A stretch of DNA of 45,316 bases from Phycisphaerales bacterium (GCA_030053995.1 JASGCP010000005.1:1-45316); one strand, 5' to 3'; numbered from the stretch's first letter, positions 36,039 to 45,217 are shown. Notes: a model not told the origin generated them from the letters alone. Translations and numbers: made by a program.

Positions 36039-37691
36039 TCATTTTCGCATTTTCTTATAAGTCTGAATAAGTCCATTCGTAGAAGAGTCATGAGTACGAA
36101 CAGGTTTTGCGGACAACAGTTCCGGTAAAATTTTATTAGCCAATTGCTTACCCAGCTCAACACCCCACTGATCAAAGCTAAAAATATTGAGCACACAACC
36201 TTGAACAAAAATTTTATGTTCATATAAAGCAATCAAAACACCCAAGTTTTTTGGGGTTAGATCCTCAATTAAAAAAGAGGTAGAAGGGTGGTTTCCCTTA
36301 AAAACCTTATGCGGTAAAAGTTTTTGTATCATTAGCTCGGCGAGTCCTTGTTTTTCTAATTCTGCCCGAACAACTGCTTCAGATTTGCCGGTCATTAATG
36401 CTTCTGTTTGTGCAAAAAAATTAGATAATAAAATAGGCTGATGATGCTGTAATGAATTGTGCGACTTAACAACCGCTATAAAATCGGCAGGGATCAATGA
36501 AGTACCCTGATGCAACATTTGAAAAAAAGCATGTTGGCCATTGGTACCCGGTTCACCCCAAATAACACCACTTGTAGGATAATGAACGGGTGTGCCATCA
36601 CGAGCAACAGATTTACCATTACTTTCCATACAAGCCTGTTGCAAATAAGGCGTTAAACGATGCAACAGCTGACTGTAAGGAATCACCACTTCGGCTGTTG
36701 CACCACAAAAATGCGTATAAGAAAGACTAATCATTGCCATCAGAAAGGGGATGTTATGTTCAAAAGGCGTAAACCGAAAATGTTTATCAGCCACATAAGC
36801 ACCCGATAATAGCTCTTCAAAATTCTTATAGCCAATCGACAGAGCTATTGATAAACCAATGGCACTCCAGAGACTAAAACGACCGCCTACCCAATCCCAA
36901 AAAACAAACATATTATCAGGGGCAATGCCAAATTTAACAACCTCTTGTTTATTCGTACTAATGGCTACAAAATGCTTCACGATATGTTTTTCATTGTGTG
37001 CATGTTGTAAAAACCAAGAACGAGCCGAATACGCGTTGGTCATTGTTTCCTGTGTAGTAAATGTTTTTGATGCAATAATAAACAAAGTTTCTGCGGGTTT
37101 AACATGCTCTAAAACCTGCGACAAGTGATAGCCGTCCACATTACTAACAAAATAACTTGTAATACCCTTCTGCATAAATGGTTTAAGGGCTTCCGTAACC
37201 ATTTGCGGTCCTAAATCACTACCGCCAATGCCTATATTAACAATATATTTTATTTTCTTTTTCGTATAACCAAGCCAAGTACCGCTATGTACTTTATGCG
37301 TAAATTGCTTCATTTGCTTTTTTACGCGTGCGATATCAGGTCGGATATCATTTCCATCAACAAGAATTTTAGTATTTGACAAATCCCGCAAAGCCGTATG
37401 TAACACAGCACGATCCTCTGTTTCATTAATGCGTGTACCATTAAACAGTGCCTCAATCGATTGGTTTAGATTTAATGTGCGTGCTAGTTTAACAAAACAA
37501 TCAATAGTCTCTTGTGTAAGATAATTTTTAGAAAAGTCAACCACCATCTTTTCGATACGATACGAAAGCTTATCAAAACGATTAGGATCTTGCTGAAATA
37601 AATCCACAAGAGTGTGTTGTCGCAAGGATAAATAATGCTTAGCTAACAAATGCCATGCAACGGTGGTCGTAGGATTTTGTCTTGGTAACAT
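36039..37691 (-). CDS. pgi: Glucose-6-phosphate isomerase
   Basis: Interconverts glucose 6-phosphate and fructose 6-phosphate. The 550 residues have the family signatures VNIGIGGSDLGPQMV, FIIASKTFTTQETMTNA, WVGGRFSLWSAIGLSIAL, the catalytic Glu in MESNGKSV and the C-terminal FDQWGVELGKQLA. Length is that of the large PGI class. It lies 33 bases downstream of the threonine aldolase gene on the same strand and may share its transcript. Confidence 0.96.
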   Translation of the reverse strand: MLPRQNPTTTVAWHLLAKHYLSLRQHTLVDLFQQDPNRFDKLSYRIEKMVVDFSKNYLTQETIDCFVKLARTLNLNQSIEALFNGTRINETEDRAVLHTALRDLSNTKILVDGNDIRPDIARVKKQMKQFTHKVHSGTWLGYTKKKIKYIVNIGIGGSDLGPQMVTEALKPFMQKGITSYFVSNVDGYHLSQVLEHVKPAETLFIIASKTFTTQETMTNAYSARSWFLQHAHNEKHIVKHFVAISTNKQEVVKFGIAPDNMFVFWDWVGGRFSLWSAIGLSIALSIGYKNFEELLSGAYVADKHFRFTPFEHNIPFLMAMISLSYTHFCGATAEVVIPYSQLLHRLTPYLQQACMESNGKSVARDGTPVHYPTSGVIWGEPGTNGQHAFFQMLHQGTSLIPADFIAVVKSHNSLQHHQPILLSNFFAQTEALMTGKSEAVVRAELEKQGLAELMIQKLLPHKVFKGNHPSTSFLIEDLTPKNLGVLIALYEHKIFVQGCVLNIFSFDQWGVELGKQLANKILPELLSAKPVRTHDSSTNGLIQTYKKMRK

Positions 37692-37724
37692 GTACGCAGT
37701 TTTAAGTGACGATAGTGGGCAACA

Positions 37725-38741
37725 CTATATATTTTTTATTATATCAACAACGCGGTCTATCTGTTGAAACGATACATCTAAATGGGTAACCATACGAACT
37801 TGTGTATTGGACACCACCGAAGTTAAAATCCCCTTACTTTTAAGGTATAGATGAAATTGATGTGCATTATACTTATCGTGTAATGAAAAAATAATAATAT
37901 TGGTAGCGACTGGATAAATATCATTAATAAAACTCTTAGAAGCAAGGGCGTGAAAGATGGCTTGAGCTTTATCATGGTCTTCTTTTAACCTGTCCACATG
38001 ATGCACCAAAGCATACATACCGGCAGCAGCTAAATAACCGGATTGTCGCATACCACCACCAAAAAGTTTACGATACTTTCTGGCTTTCTGTATAAAATCT
38101 TCAGTTCCCAACAAAAGACTACCTACTGGGGCACCTAAACCTTTCGACAGACATATTGAAACAGAGTCGAACAAAACGCCAACTGATATTGGTGCGATAT
38201 GTTTTGCCACACATGCGTTAAATATTCGGGCGCCGTCCATGTGATAGGCTATTTTATACTTATGACAAACATCCTTAATAGCTTCTAATTCAGACAACTC
38301 ATAACATGAGCCACCGCCCCTATTATTTGTATTTTCAACAACGACCAATGAGGTAGCGGTATTGTGAATATCGGGGAGGCGAATATTTTCAGCTACCTGT
38401 TTAGCGGTCATTCTACCAAAATCCCCGTCAATCAAATTAACAGAACAAGCACTATGAACAGCTATGCCACCACATTCGTACAAATAAACATGCGAATTTT
38501 TAGCACACAAAACTTCTTCACCGGGGTTTGTATGTGCTTTAATAGCTAATTGGTTTGATAAAGTACCACTTGCACAAAACAATCCGGCCTGTTTACCAAA
38601 AATATTAGCTGCGGTAGTTTCTAATTCATTCGTACTCTCATCATCGCCATAAACATCATCACCAACACGAGCCTTCATCATATACGCCAGCATCTCCGGG
38701 GTTGGTTTAGTAACGGTGTCGCTCCTTAAATCTATTATCAT
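37725..38741 (-). CDS. ltaE: Low-specificity L-threonine aldolase
   Basis: PLP enzyme that splits threonine or allo-threonine to glycine and acetaldehyde. The 338 residues start with IDLRSDTVTKPTPEML and include GDDVYGDDESTNELE, GLFCASGTLSNQLAIK, HMDGARIFNA and the PLP lysine in SICLSKGLGAPVGSLL. Length and motifs are normal for the beta-eliminating lyase/aldolase group. Confidence 0.94.
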   Translation of the reverse strand: MIIDLRSDTVTKPTPEMLAYMMKARVGDDVYGDDESTNELETTAANIFGKQAGLFCASGTLSNQLAIKAHTNPGEEVLCAKNSHVYLYECGGIAVHSACSVNLIDGDFGRMTAKQVAENIRLPDIHNTATSLVVVENTNNRGGGSCYELSELEAIKDVCHKYKIAYHMDGARIFNACVAKHIAPISVGVLFDSVSICLSKGLGAPVGSLLLGTEDFIQKARKYRKLFGGGMRQSGYLAAAGMYALVHHVDRLKEDHDKAQAIFHALASKSFINDIYPVATNIIIFSLHDKYNAHQFHLYLKSKGILTSVVSNTQVRMVTHLDVSFQQIDRVVDIIKNI

Positions 38742-38796
38742 AAAACAATTATTGATTCACAAAATATAAACACAACAATACCATGTACATTAATTT

Positions 38797-39906
38797 CTAA
38801 TATGGGGAATAAACATTTGGAAAGGCGATATCTCTTACGCGAATATTTCCACTGATTATAGATAATGGAGACGACCATGTATTAATATTACTATTCGTAA
38901 TAACTAATCGACCGTCCTTACCCACCGCTACCCCATAGGTATTTGTAGAAAAGGATACGCTAGCAATTGTATCATTGGTAAAATTAGGAAAATATTGAAC
39001 ATTACTCCATAATCTTCCGCTATCTGAAGTATAAGCATATACAGGCATTGTATTACTACTTCCAGCAATCAATCCATTCGCCGCATTAGTAAATACAACT
39101 TTATTAACCGTAGCATTTATAAATTGCGGAATTGCAACAGGTGGAGTCCAAGTATTTCCGGTGTCCTCCGTAAATGAATACAGAGCCTGATTTGTAGCAT
39201 CTATTCCTACAATCACTCCGGTTGACCGGGTTGAAAAAGCAACGCCGGTAATTTTGGCAAATCCTGAAAACGGAACTGCAGATGACCAAGTAGCACCGCC
39301 GTCTCTTGTCCGCGTATAATATTGGGCACCAACGGCAAGTCCAATATTATTTGTAGCAAAATCAACGGCTACAAGTGGGGAAGTAGAACCAGTAATGTTG
39401 GCAATCGTTGTAAAATGTTGACCGAAATGTGGCGAGAAGGCATAGGCACCTTCACCGGCAACCGTACTACTAGCACCTACTGCTACGATCGTATCGGGGG
39501 TATTTGATACGGTAATAATATCACGAATAGTAGCCATGCCTTCGATATTCATGGGTGTTCCCCATGTTTCACCACCATCGTTACTCATCACTACAACGGC
39601 TTGATTTTGCCCGTCGATGGTTGTATCACCGGCTACAAATGCAATTGTCAAAGATGAGAAATTAATAGAATTGGGGGTATCAATACCAGGTAAATTCATT
39701 ACGGGCGACCAAGTAACACCACCATCATAAGTATAAGCATAAACACCTTGTGCATTATATGTTCCCACAATAGCGCCAAAATAAGGGTCTGTATTAATAG
39801 GTATATCAGAATTGCCTGATAATTGCGAGGCTTTTTTACAGGATGATAGTACAAATAGTGCAATAAACAACACAAAAAAAATGCAACGAAAAAAGCGAGA
39901 CATCAT
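38797..39906 (-). CDS. YCF48-like beta-propeller lipoprotein
   Basis: A 369-residue surface lipoprotein. The signal peptide ends VLSSC at a lipobox. It is followed by about seven repeats of roughly 45 residues, each ending near a (Y/F)-x-x-x-DGG-x-TW motif (for example VYAYTYDGGVTWSP, YYTRTRDGGATWSS, LYSFTEDTGNTWTP). This suits a seven-bladed YCF48/BNR-type propeller. Several repeats have lost the DGG. The ligand is unknown; YCF48 proteins elsewhere act in assembly, but surface BNR repeats often bind glycans. It resembles the protein at 44150-45217 and has its own promoter. Confidence 0.78.
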   Translation of the reverse strand: MMSRFFRCIFFVLFIALFVLSSCKKASQLSGNSDIPINTDPYFGAIVGTYNAQGVYAYTYDGGVTWSPVMNLPGIDTPNSINFSSLTIAFVAGDTTIDGQNQAVVVMSNDGGETWGTPMNIEGMATIRDIITVSNTPDTIVAVGASSTVAGEGAYAFSPHFGQHFTTIANITGSTSPLVAVDFATNNIGLAVGAQYYTRTRDGGATWSSAVPFSGFAKITGVAFSTRSTGVIVGIDATNQALYSFTEDTGNTWTPPVAIPQFINATVNKVVFTNAANGLIAGSSNTMPVYAYTSDSGRLWSNVQYFPNFTNDTIASVSFSTNTYGVAVGKDGRLVITNSNINTWSSPLSIISGNIRVRDIAFPNVYSPY

Positions 39907-39933
39907 AAGAATTATTTTAGGTTTAATTTTTTA

Positions 39934-39941
39934 CAAAGGTA
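39934..39941 (-). promoter_or_regulatory. Promoter of YCF48-like gene 1
   Basis: On the minus strand TACCTTTG matches TAnnTTTG exactly, 27 bases before the ATG at 39906. The dispersed repeat copy B begins 23 bases further upstream. Confidence 0.6.
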
Positions 39942-39963
39942 AGAAGAATATTGGAATAATGGA

Positions 39964-40181
39964 TAATGGTTAATTGGGTGTAGTTTATTAATAATTTTAC
40001 TATTGTCATATCGAAACCATTCGCTTTCTTTTGATATATTCGTCACCGTCCATTTTCGATGGGCACTTCATTCGCTTTGTTTTGCAAGGACGTTCCTCTG
40101 AGGGCATTCCAGCTATATGCTCAATGGTAATCAATATAAAATTAAGATAAGTTACCCCCACCCTTTTCGTCATAGAACCGA
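39964..40181 (+). repeat. Dispersed non-coding repeat, copy B
   Basis: Second copy of the repeat seen at 58-266, same orientation, roughly 80% identical by eye with several short indels. It fills most of the 307-base gap between the end of pepT (33 bases away) and the promoter of the YCF48-like gene. The CCAT-TTTCG-ATGG hairpin is kept, with TCCAT facing ATGGG (a T-G pair where copy A has C-G). Lying just behind pepT it could act as a transcript end or a small RNA, or be a miniature mobile element; no terminal inverted repeats were seen. Confidence 0.8.
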
Positions 40182-40213
40182 TATTTGGAATAAAATAAGT
40201 TATGTTACCACCC

Positions 40214-41452
40214 TCATTCTGCCACATACAATTGAACTAATGCAACCAGAACTTTAACTGCGGACTTCATATCTTCTACGCCGATCCACTCCTTACAGCT
40301 ATGAATAGCTTGTTGTCCTGTAAAAATATTAGCCGTAGGAAGTCCCATAAAACTTAAAAGACTGCCATCTGTACCGCCACGGATTAGTTTGTTCTTTACA
40401 GGAACCAGTGCTTTTTTACAAGCATCTTCAGCCAATTTCATAACCTGCGGATGCTGATCTAATACGATCTTCATATTTTTATACTGTTCTGTTATGGCAA
40501 TATGGTAACCAGCAGATTGATATTTTTTCAATACTTCTTCAGTTGTTAATCGAATCAAATCTTCATAAACAGTCAATTGTCTAACATCAAAATCGCGTAG
40601 AAGGAAATGAATTTGACAATCCGTTGCAGAACCTTCAATTTTATGGGGATGAATAAAACCTTGTCGTCCCTCCGTATGTTCTGGGGCAAGTTGAGCAGGT
40701 AACTCGTCAATAATGCGGGCTGCTAATTTAATTGGGTTAATAAGCCGATCCTTAGCGGCACCGGGATGAAAGCTCACACCCTTGATTGTTAGCGTCAAAG
40801 CACGTGCGTTAAAACATTCATCTTCAATAGTACCTAAAGCCCCACCATCGAGTGTATAAGCATATTGTGCTTTTATTTTATCCATATCAATTTTAGCGGT
40901 ACCGCGAGCAATTTCTTCATCGGGTGTAAATACAATAAAAATATCGCCGTGTTCTATATCAGGATGGATATAAAAATAATGTACCATATCAACAATTACG
41001 GCAAGTCCACTTTTATCATCTGCACCTAATAAAGTTTTTCCGCTTGCGGTAATAATATCTTTATCAAGATGTGTTAATAAATAAGGCATATCGCGAGGCG
41101 ATAACACCTGATTATGATCATCAGGTAATACTATATCCTGCCCATGATAAGAACGATGAATAATTGGTTTAACGCCTGTTCCTGAGCAATCGCTGGTTGT
41201 GTCAATATGTGCTATAAAAGCAATAGGTGTAAAACTTTTTTTTGTATTGGCGGGCAAACAAGCATAAACATAACCAAATTCATCTACTATTGGATGCAAC
41301 CCTAATTCATGCAATTCTTTACCCAATAATTTTGCCAAATCCTTTTGTTTAGGCGTAGAGGGATAAGTATTGCTATTTGGATCACTAGTAGTATCAATAG
41401 TAACATAACGACAAAATCGTTCTGTTACTGTAAACACATAATCCTGCATCAT
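40214..41452 (-). CDS. pepT: Tripeptide aminopeptidase (peptidase T)
   Basis: M20-family di-zinc peptidase that removes the N-terminal residue of tripeptides. The 412 residues show the first metal His in AFIAHIDTTSD, the bridging Asp in LLGADDKSGLAV, the catalytic Glu pair in FTPDEEIARGTAK, the dimerisation lid with GVSFHPGAAKDRLINPI, and the C-terminal IRGGTDGSLLSFMGLPTANIFTG. Two ATGs (41452 and 41449) are possible starts. Its start and upstream 30 bases are duplicated at 44113-44154, on the other side of the Kelch gene. Confidence 0.95.
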   Translation of the reverse strand: MMQDYVFTVTERFCRYVTIDTTSDPNSNTYPSTPKQKDLAKLLGKELHELGLHPIVDEFGYVYACLPANTKKSFTPIAFIAHIDTTSDCSGTGVKPIIHRSYHGQDIVLPDDHNQVLSPRDMPYLLTHLDKDIITASGKTLLGADDKSGLAVIVDMVHYFYIHPDIEHGDIFIVFTPDEEIARGTAKIDMDKIKAQYAYTLDGGALGTIEDECFNARALTLTIKGVSFHPGAAKDRLINPIKLAARIIDELPAQLAPEHTEGRQGFIHPHKIEGSATDCQIHFLLRDFDVRQLTVYEDLIRLTTEEVLKKYQSAGYHIAITEQYKNMKIVLDQHPQVMKLAEDACKKALVPVKNKLIRGGTDGSLLSFMGLPTANIFTGQQAIHSCKEWIGVEDMKSAVKVLVALVQLYVAE

Positions 41453-41480
41453 ATTGATTTTTTTAATAGGCTACATTAAA
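41439..41480 (+). repeat. 42 bp direct repeat, left copy (pepT start)
   Basis: Contains the first five codons of pepT (minus strand) and its upstream region. It aligns with 44113-44154 at about 90% identity by eye (one T-run length change and a few substitutions). The pair brackets the Kelch lipoprotein gene and its promoter. Confidence 0.85.
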
Positions 41481-41485
41481 GCGGC

Positions 41486-44029
41486 TTACTGCCACTGATT
41501 TGTTGCAGGATTATAAATTTCTACGATAGAGAAAGCGTTAGATGAGTTGAAGCCGTCGTATCCTCCTACTGCGTATAATAGACCATTATATTCTGCAAAA
41601 CTTAATCCTGTTCTTGCAGTTGGCATAGGGGTGCAATATTGCCAACTGTTACCATTAAAAAATTCTACGCTATTAAGAAGACTAGGTCCTGCTGCGAATC
41701 CCCCTACAACATAAATATTGTTATTATAAGTTACTACGCCAAATCCAAATCTTGCGGTATTCAGTGTTTGTATAGCTGTTTGCCAACCACTTGCCGTGTT
41801 AAATACCTCTACGGAGCTAAGATAAGAGCCGTTATAGCCTCCTATTGCATAGAGGTTACCATTATAAACTACTAAGCCAAAATTCCTTCTTGCTGTATTC
41901 AATGTTTGAGCAGAATTTTGCCAACCAGTTGCGGTGCTAAATACCTCTACATTATTAAAATCAGAAATTCCATCATATCCACCTACGGCATATATGCTGT
42001 CATTGTACACGGCCACACCCAAGCCCTCTCTTCTCGTATTCAGTGTTTGTGTAGATTTTTGCCAACCCGTTGCGGTGTTGTTAAATGTTTCTACGCTGTC
42101 AGTATAAGCCGAACCATCAAAGCCTCCCACTGCATAGATACTGTCGTTATATACAACTGTTCCAAAATAAGACCGTGGTATATTTAAATCAGATACTGTA
42201 TTTGTCCAAGTACTAATGCCATTAAAAGATTCTACACTGCGCAGTGGGTTTGTTTCTACCCCCCCTATGGCATAAAGCGGTATATCATTATAAGATACCA
42301 AACCAAAGGATGCTCTTGCCATATTCAAATTAATTGCATTTCTAACAGTAAAACTACTAGTAAGACTATCAACTCGTTCCCCACTTGTATTGATACCAAC
42401 TATTTTCCAATAGTATTGTGTAGCATAGTTTAGATAAGGCGAAGCTAAGCCATCAGGAGAAACGCGCACGGTATCACTAAGATTAGTATTATCGGTATAG
42501 TTTCTAGTATCTCGTGTTAAATTATTCGGGTTAGTCCCATAGTAAAGTGCATAGGAAGTAATAGCGGGGTTGACATTCTCCCATACAAAAATAGGCTGTA
42601 CGGGCTGGTTAGTAGCACCGTTGGCAGGACTTACTAATGTTAGAGAATTAATAACATTCAATTGCAATTTTTGTGTTTGAACTGTTGTATTAGAATCAAC
42701 GAATTGGTTTTTTATAGTAAGTGTTGGAGCAAATGCACCTAAAAGATTTCCTTTAAACACGATGCTATCCAAGCCATTGTTACCTCTTATGTTTTGCAAA
42801 ACGACCCTACTACCCGCTGCGTAAGCTACGCCCTTGTAAATAAAGGCACTATCTATTCTTAAAGAGTAAGTAGTATTTGGGTTAACAGCATTGGTCATAG
42901 CGATAGTAGTTGTATCAAATCCCCCTCTATAAATATTAGTCTGATTAGGTGTAATTACTGGTGTAAATGAATTGTTCACAACCGTTAATTGTAATTTTTG
43001 TGTTTGAATGGTTATATTGGAATCAATCAACGAGTTTTTTATAGTAAGTGTTGGAGCAAATGCACCTGAAACATTTCCTTTAAACACAATACTATCCAAG
43101 CCGTTATTACCTCTTATATTTTGCAACATAATCCTACTACCTGCAGCATAAGCTACCCCTTTGTAAGTGAATGCACTGTCTATTTGTAAAGAATAGGTGG
43201 TATTGAGGTTAACTGAATTACTAATAGCAATAGTAACCGTATCAAAAAAGCCTATGTAAATATCATTTTGCTTTGGTGTAATTACCGGTGTAAATGAATT
43301 ATTCAAGAGATTGATCGTTACATTACCTATTTGTGGTTTATCTACTGAAGTATAGGTAGCAGAATAGCTTAATTGATTTGCTCGTGCATTAAAAGGAGCG
43401 GTAATAGCTAAGTAGGTAAGTGTATCTGTTTTAGGATTCCGCAATGTTATAGGCGTATTGGGGGCATATTGCATAGATTGATAATACACGGTATCACTAA
43501 AACCAATTGTATAGCTACCAGAAAGAGTACCATCAGTAGTTATGCTAATGACAAGCGAGTCTCTATTACCAAATAGGATACTTTGGCTTGTAGGAGCTAT
43601 ATTTACGGCAAATCCTGTTGTTACATTAAATGTAACTTTTTCTTGTACCGATGTACCATTATTTTCTGTAACAGTAAAAGTTAGTACTTTCATAGAATTT
43701 GGAACCTTAGAAGCATACCCAACTGCGTAGTTAACAGCGACCTGTGCATTTTTTACTATTGTATCATTAGGTAATACTGGGGCACCATCGTACATAGTTG
43801 TATCACTTGCGGTAATGATGTACGAGGCACCTTGATAAGGACTGTTGATAGTAATATTTATTGTAGCCGTATCATCACCGGCTAATAGATTGAGTTGGTT
43901 ATTTTTTACCGCAATTGAAACAGTAAAAGGTTTTTTTATTGAATCTGGTACTTTAGATATATTCGCTTTTACACAAGCAGACACTATGGTAATAACTACC
44001 ATGATAGCTAATAAGCTGTAATATTTCAT
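41486..44029 (-). CDS. Large lipoprotein with Ig-like, FN3 and Kelch repeats
   Basis: An 847-residue surface lipoprotein. The signal peptide ends IVSAC (lipobox, about residue 19). Residues about 35-240 form two Ig-like modules. About 243-460 are two almost identical 109-residue modules (each starting near NNSFTPVITP and containing GVAYAAGSR and RGNNGLDSIVFKG). About 462-565 is a fibronectin-III-like domain (LTLVSPANGATNQPVQPIFVW to YYWKIVGIN). About 570-847 carries six Kelch repeats (YAVGGFDG, YAVGGYDG, YAIGGYNG and similar), a six-bladed propeller. The chain ends with the last blade, and no type IX sorting domain is visible. A promoter-like TAGCTTTA lies at 44050-44057. Adhesion or glycan binding is inferred only from architecture. 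Confidence 0.82.
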   Translation of the reverse strand: MKYYSLLAIMVVITIVSACVKANISKVPDSIKKPFTVSIAVKNNQLNLLAGDDTATINITINSPYQGASYIITASDTTMYDGAPVLPNDTIVKNAQVAVNYAVGYASKVPNSMKVLTFTVTENNGTSVQEKVTFNVTTGFAVNIAPTSQSILFGNRDSLVISITTDGTLSGSYTIGFSDTVYYQSMQYAPNTPITLRNPKTDTLTYLAITAPFNARANQLSYSATYTSVDKPQIGNVTINLLNNSFTPVITPKQNDIYIGFFDTVTIAISNSVNLNTTYSLQIDSAFTYKGVAYAAGSRIMLQNIRGNNGLDSIVFKGNVSGAFAPTLTIKNSLIDSNITIQTQKLQLTVVNNSFTPVITPNQTNIYRGGFDTTTIAMTNAVNPNTTYSLRIDSAFIYKGVAYAAGSRVVLQNIRGNNGLDSIVFKGNLLGAFAPTLTIKNQFVDSNTTVQTQKLQLNVINSLTLVSPANGATNQPVQPIFVWENVNPAITSYALYYGTNPNNLTRDTRNYTDNTNLSDTVRVSPDGLASPYLNYATQYYWKIVGINTSGERVDSLTSSFTVRNAINLNMARASFGLVSYNDIPLYAIGGVETNPLRSVESFNGISTWTNTVSDLNIPRSYFGTVVYNDSIYAVGGFDGSAYTDSVETFNNTATGWQKSTQTLNTRREGLGVAVYNDSIYAVGGYDGISDFNNVEVFSTATGWQNSAQTLNTARRNFGLVVYNGNLYAIGGYNGSYLSSVEVFNTASGWQTAIQTLNTARFGFGVVTYNNNIYVVGGFAAGPSLLNSVEFFNGNSWQYCTPMPTARTGLSFAEYNGLLYAVGGYDGFNSSNAFSIVEIYNPATNQWQ
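42632..43285 (-). repeat. Tandem 327 bp in-gene duplication
   Basis: Two copies of a 327-base (109-codon) unit run head to tail inside the Kelch lipoprotein gene; matching points such as GGTGTAATTAC occur at 42948 and 43275. They are highly similar at DNA level, so the duplication is recent or homogenised. Boundaries are approximate. Confidence 0.8.
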
Positions 44030-44049
44030 ACTTTTTTAATAAAAAAAGG

Positions 44050-44057
44050 TAAAGCTA
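44050..44057 (-). promoter_or_regulatory. Possible promoter of the Kelch gene
   Basis: On the minus strand TAGCTTTA followed by CC resembles TAnnTTTG with one change, 20 bases before the ATG at 44029. It lies inside the putative inserted cassette, so the gene would bring its own promoter. Confidence 0.45.
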
Positions 44058-44112
44058 CAATTTATTTTAATTTAAACCAAGAAAAACAGGTAAATGTAAA
44101 TCCCTAATCTCC

Positions 44113-44154
44113 TAATCCTGCGTCATATTGATTTTTTTTATATGCTACATTAAA
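44113..44154 (+). repeat. 42 bp direct repeat, right copy (pepT start remnant)
   Basis: On the minus strand it reads the end of the YCF48-like gene 2 stop codon, then the pepT leader and an ATG followed by three pepT-like codons and a stop (ATGACGCAGGATTAG). It is therefore a dead copy of the pepT start, left upstream of the Kelch gene. Confidence 0.85.
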
Positions 44155-45217
44155 ACAACCTGTAAGAATAGGGGAATGCAACTGATTGAAAAGCACCGGC
44201 ACCATCCCACCCGCTGATTGTTTGAGGGGAAGACCATGTTTTTCCACCATCAGTTGTCCGGATATATATACCCGCATAATTCGGATCATAACCAACAGCA
44301 ATACCATTCGATGAATTTGCAAAGCTAACGGCCGTGATATTAGCAGAACCAGTAATAGTTACTGCATCAGACCATGTTTTTCCACCGTCAAGGGTATATG
44401 AATAGGCACCTACATTATTGGTAGTGGTTCCTACTGCGACTCCGGTTAGTGATGTTGAAAATGCCACATCTTTAATATTCCTAAACCCAGTTATAATGGT
44501 TCCATCAGACCAGTTTTGTCCACCGTCGCTTGTATATGAATAAACACCATAGAAAGGCGAACTCGTATCATTACCTACTGCTACCCCGTTCAATTGAGTA
44601 GAAAATGCCACCGATCGAATATCCGCAAATTTTGCGATACCTAATGCATTAGACCATGTATTTCCGCCATCACTCGTGTTTGCGTATTGTCCGTTCCCGC
44701 CTACTAATATTCCATTTGAAGCCGATGTAAATACAACTTTATTAACATCTACATAAAGACCTATGTCAGGCGAATTCCAATTTACAATATCCCTCTTTGC
44801 AGATGACCATGTATTTCCACCGTCGTTGGTAGTAGCATATTGTCCGCCATACCCTACGGCAACACCGTTTGAATATGTTGAAAAACCAACCGCATAAATA
44901 CCATATATCCATCCTTGAATTGATCGAACAGACGACCAAGTCAGTCCTCCGTCATTCGTAGTAGAATAAACACCGGCAGAATTGGTGTTATTTTTAAATT
45001 CGCCTACAGCTACACCAGTTTTTTGTGATGGGAAAGAAACTGAAAAAATGAAGCCTGTAAACCCACTAATTTGTTGAGCAGATGTCCAATTTGTCCCACC
45101 GTCATTCGTATAAGAAAATAAACCCTTTTGCACATTCCAACCGCCCACTATTACAGCTAAGTTTGCATTATTATTTGGCACCGGATTACTTATATCTTTT
45201 TTACAAGAAAAAAACAT
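44150..45217 (-). CDS. YCF48-like beta-propeller lipoprotein, start out of frame
   Basis: As written, a 355-residue protein starting MFFSCKKD. It has seven clear repeats with motifs such as FSYTNDGGTNWTS, YATTNDGGNTWSS and YSYTLDGGKTWSD, each preceded by an FST-x(3)-GVAVG-type strand: a seven-bladed YCF48/BNR propeller. A lipobox (FFSC) is present, but only three residues precede it, too few for a signal peptide. An upstream ATG at 45266 would supply a full hydrophobic signal, but two A tracts and a 22-base duplication between it and the lipobox leave it one base out of frame. The gene is either phase-variable and currently off, or the homopolymers are miscounted at the sequence end. Confidence 0.75.
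   Translation of the reverse strand: MFFSCKKDISNPVPNNNANLAVIVGGWNVQKGLFSYTNDGGTNWTSAQQISGFTGFIFSVSFPSQKTGVAVGEFKNNTNSAGVYSTTNDGGLTWSSVRSIQGWIYGIYAVGFSTYSNGVAVGYGGQYATTNDGGNTWSSAKRDIVNWNSPDIGLYVDVNKVVFTSASNGILVGGNGQYANTSDGGNTWSNALGIAKFADIRSVAFSTQLNGVAVGNDTSSPFYGVYSYTSDGGQNWSDGTIITGFRNIKDVAFSTSLTGVAVGTTTNNVGAYSYTLDGGKTWSDAVTITGSANITAVSFANSSNGIAVGYDPNYAGIYIRTTDGGKTWSSPQTISGWDGAGAFQSVAFPYSYRLF

Noticed and set aside
40006-40227. 73-residue reading frame on the minus strand across repeat copy B
   Set aside because: The matching strand of copy A is interrupted by stops and single-base indels, so the frame is not conserved and is a chance opening in a repeat.
44104-44322. 72-residue minus-strand frame at the end of the YCF48-like gene 2
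   Set aside because: It is an out-of-frame opening over the propeller gene; its tail simply runs into the duplicated pepT start.
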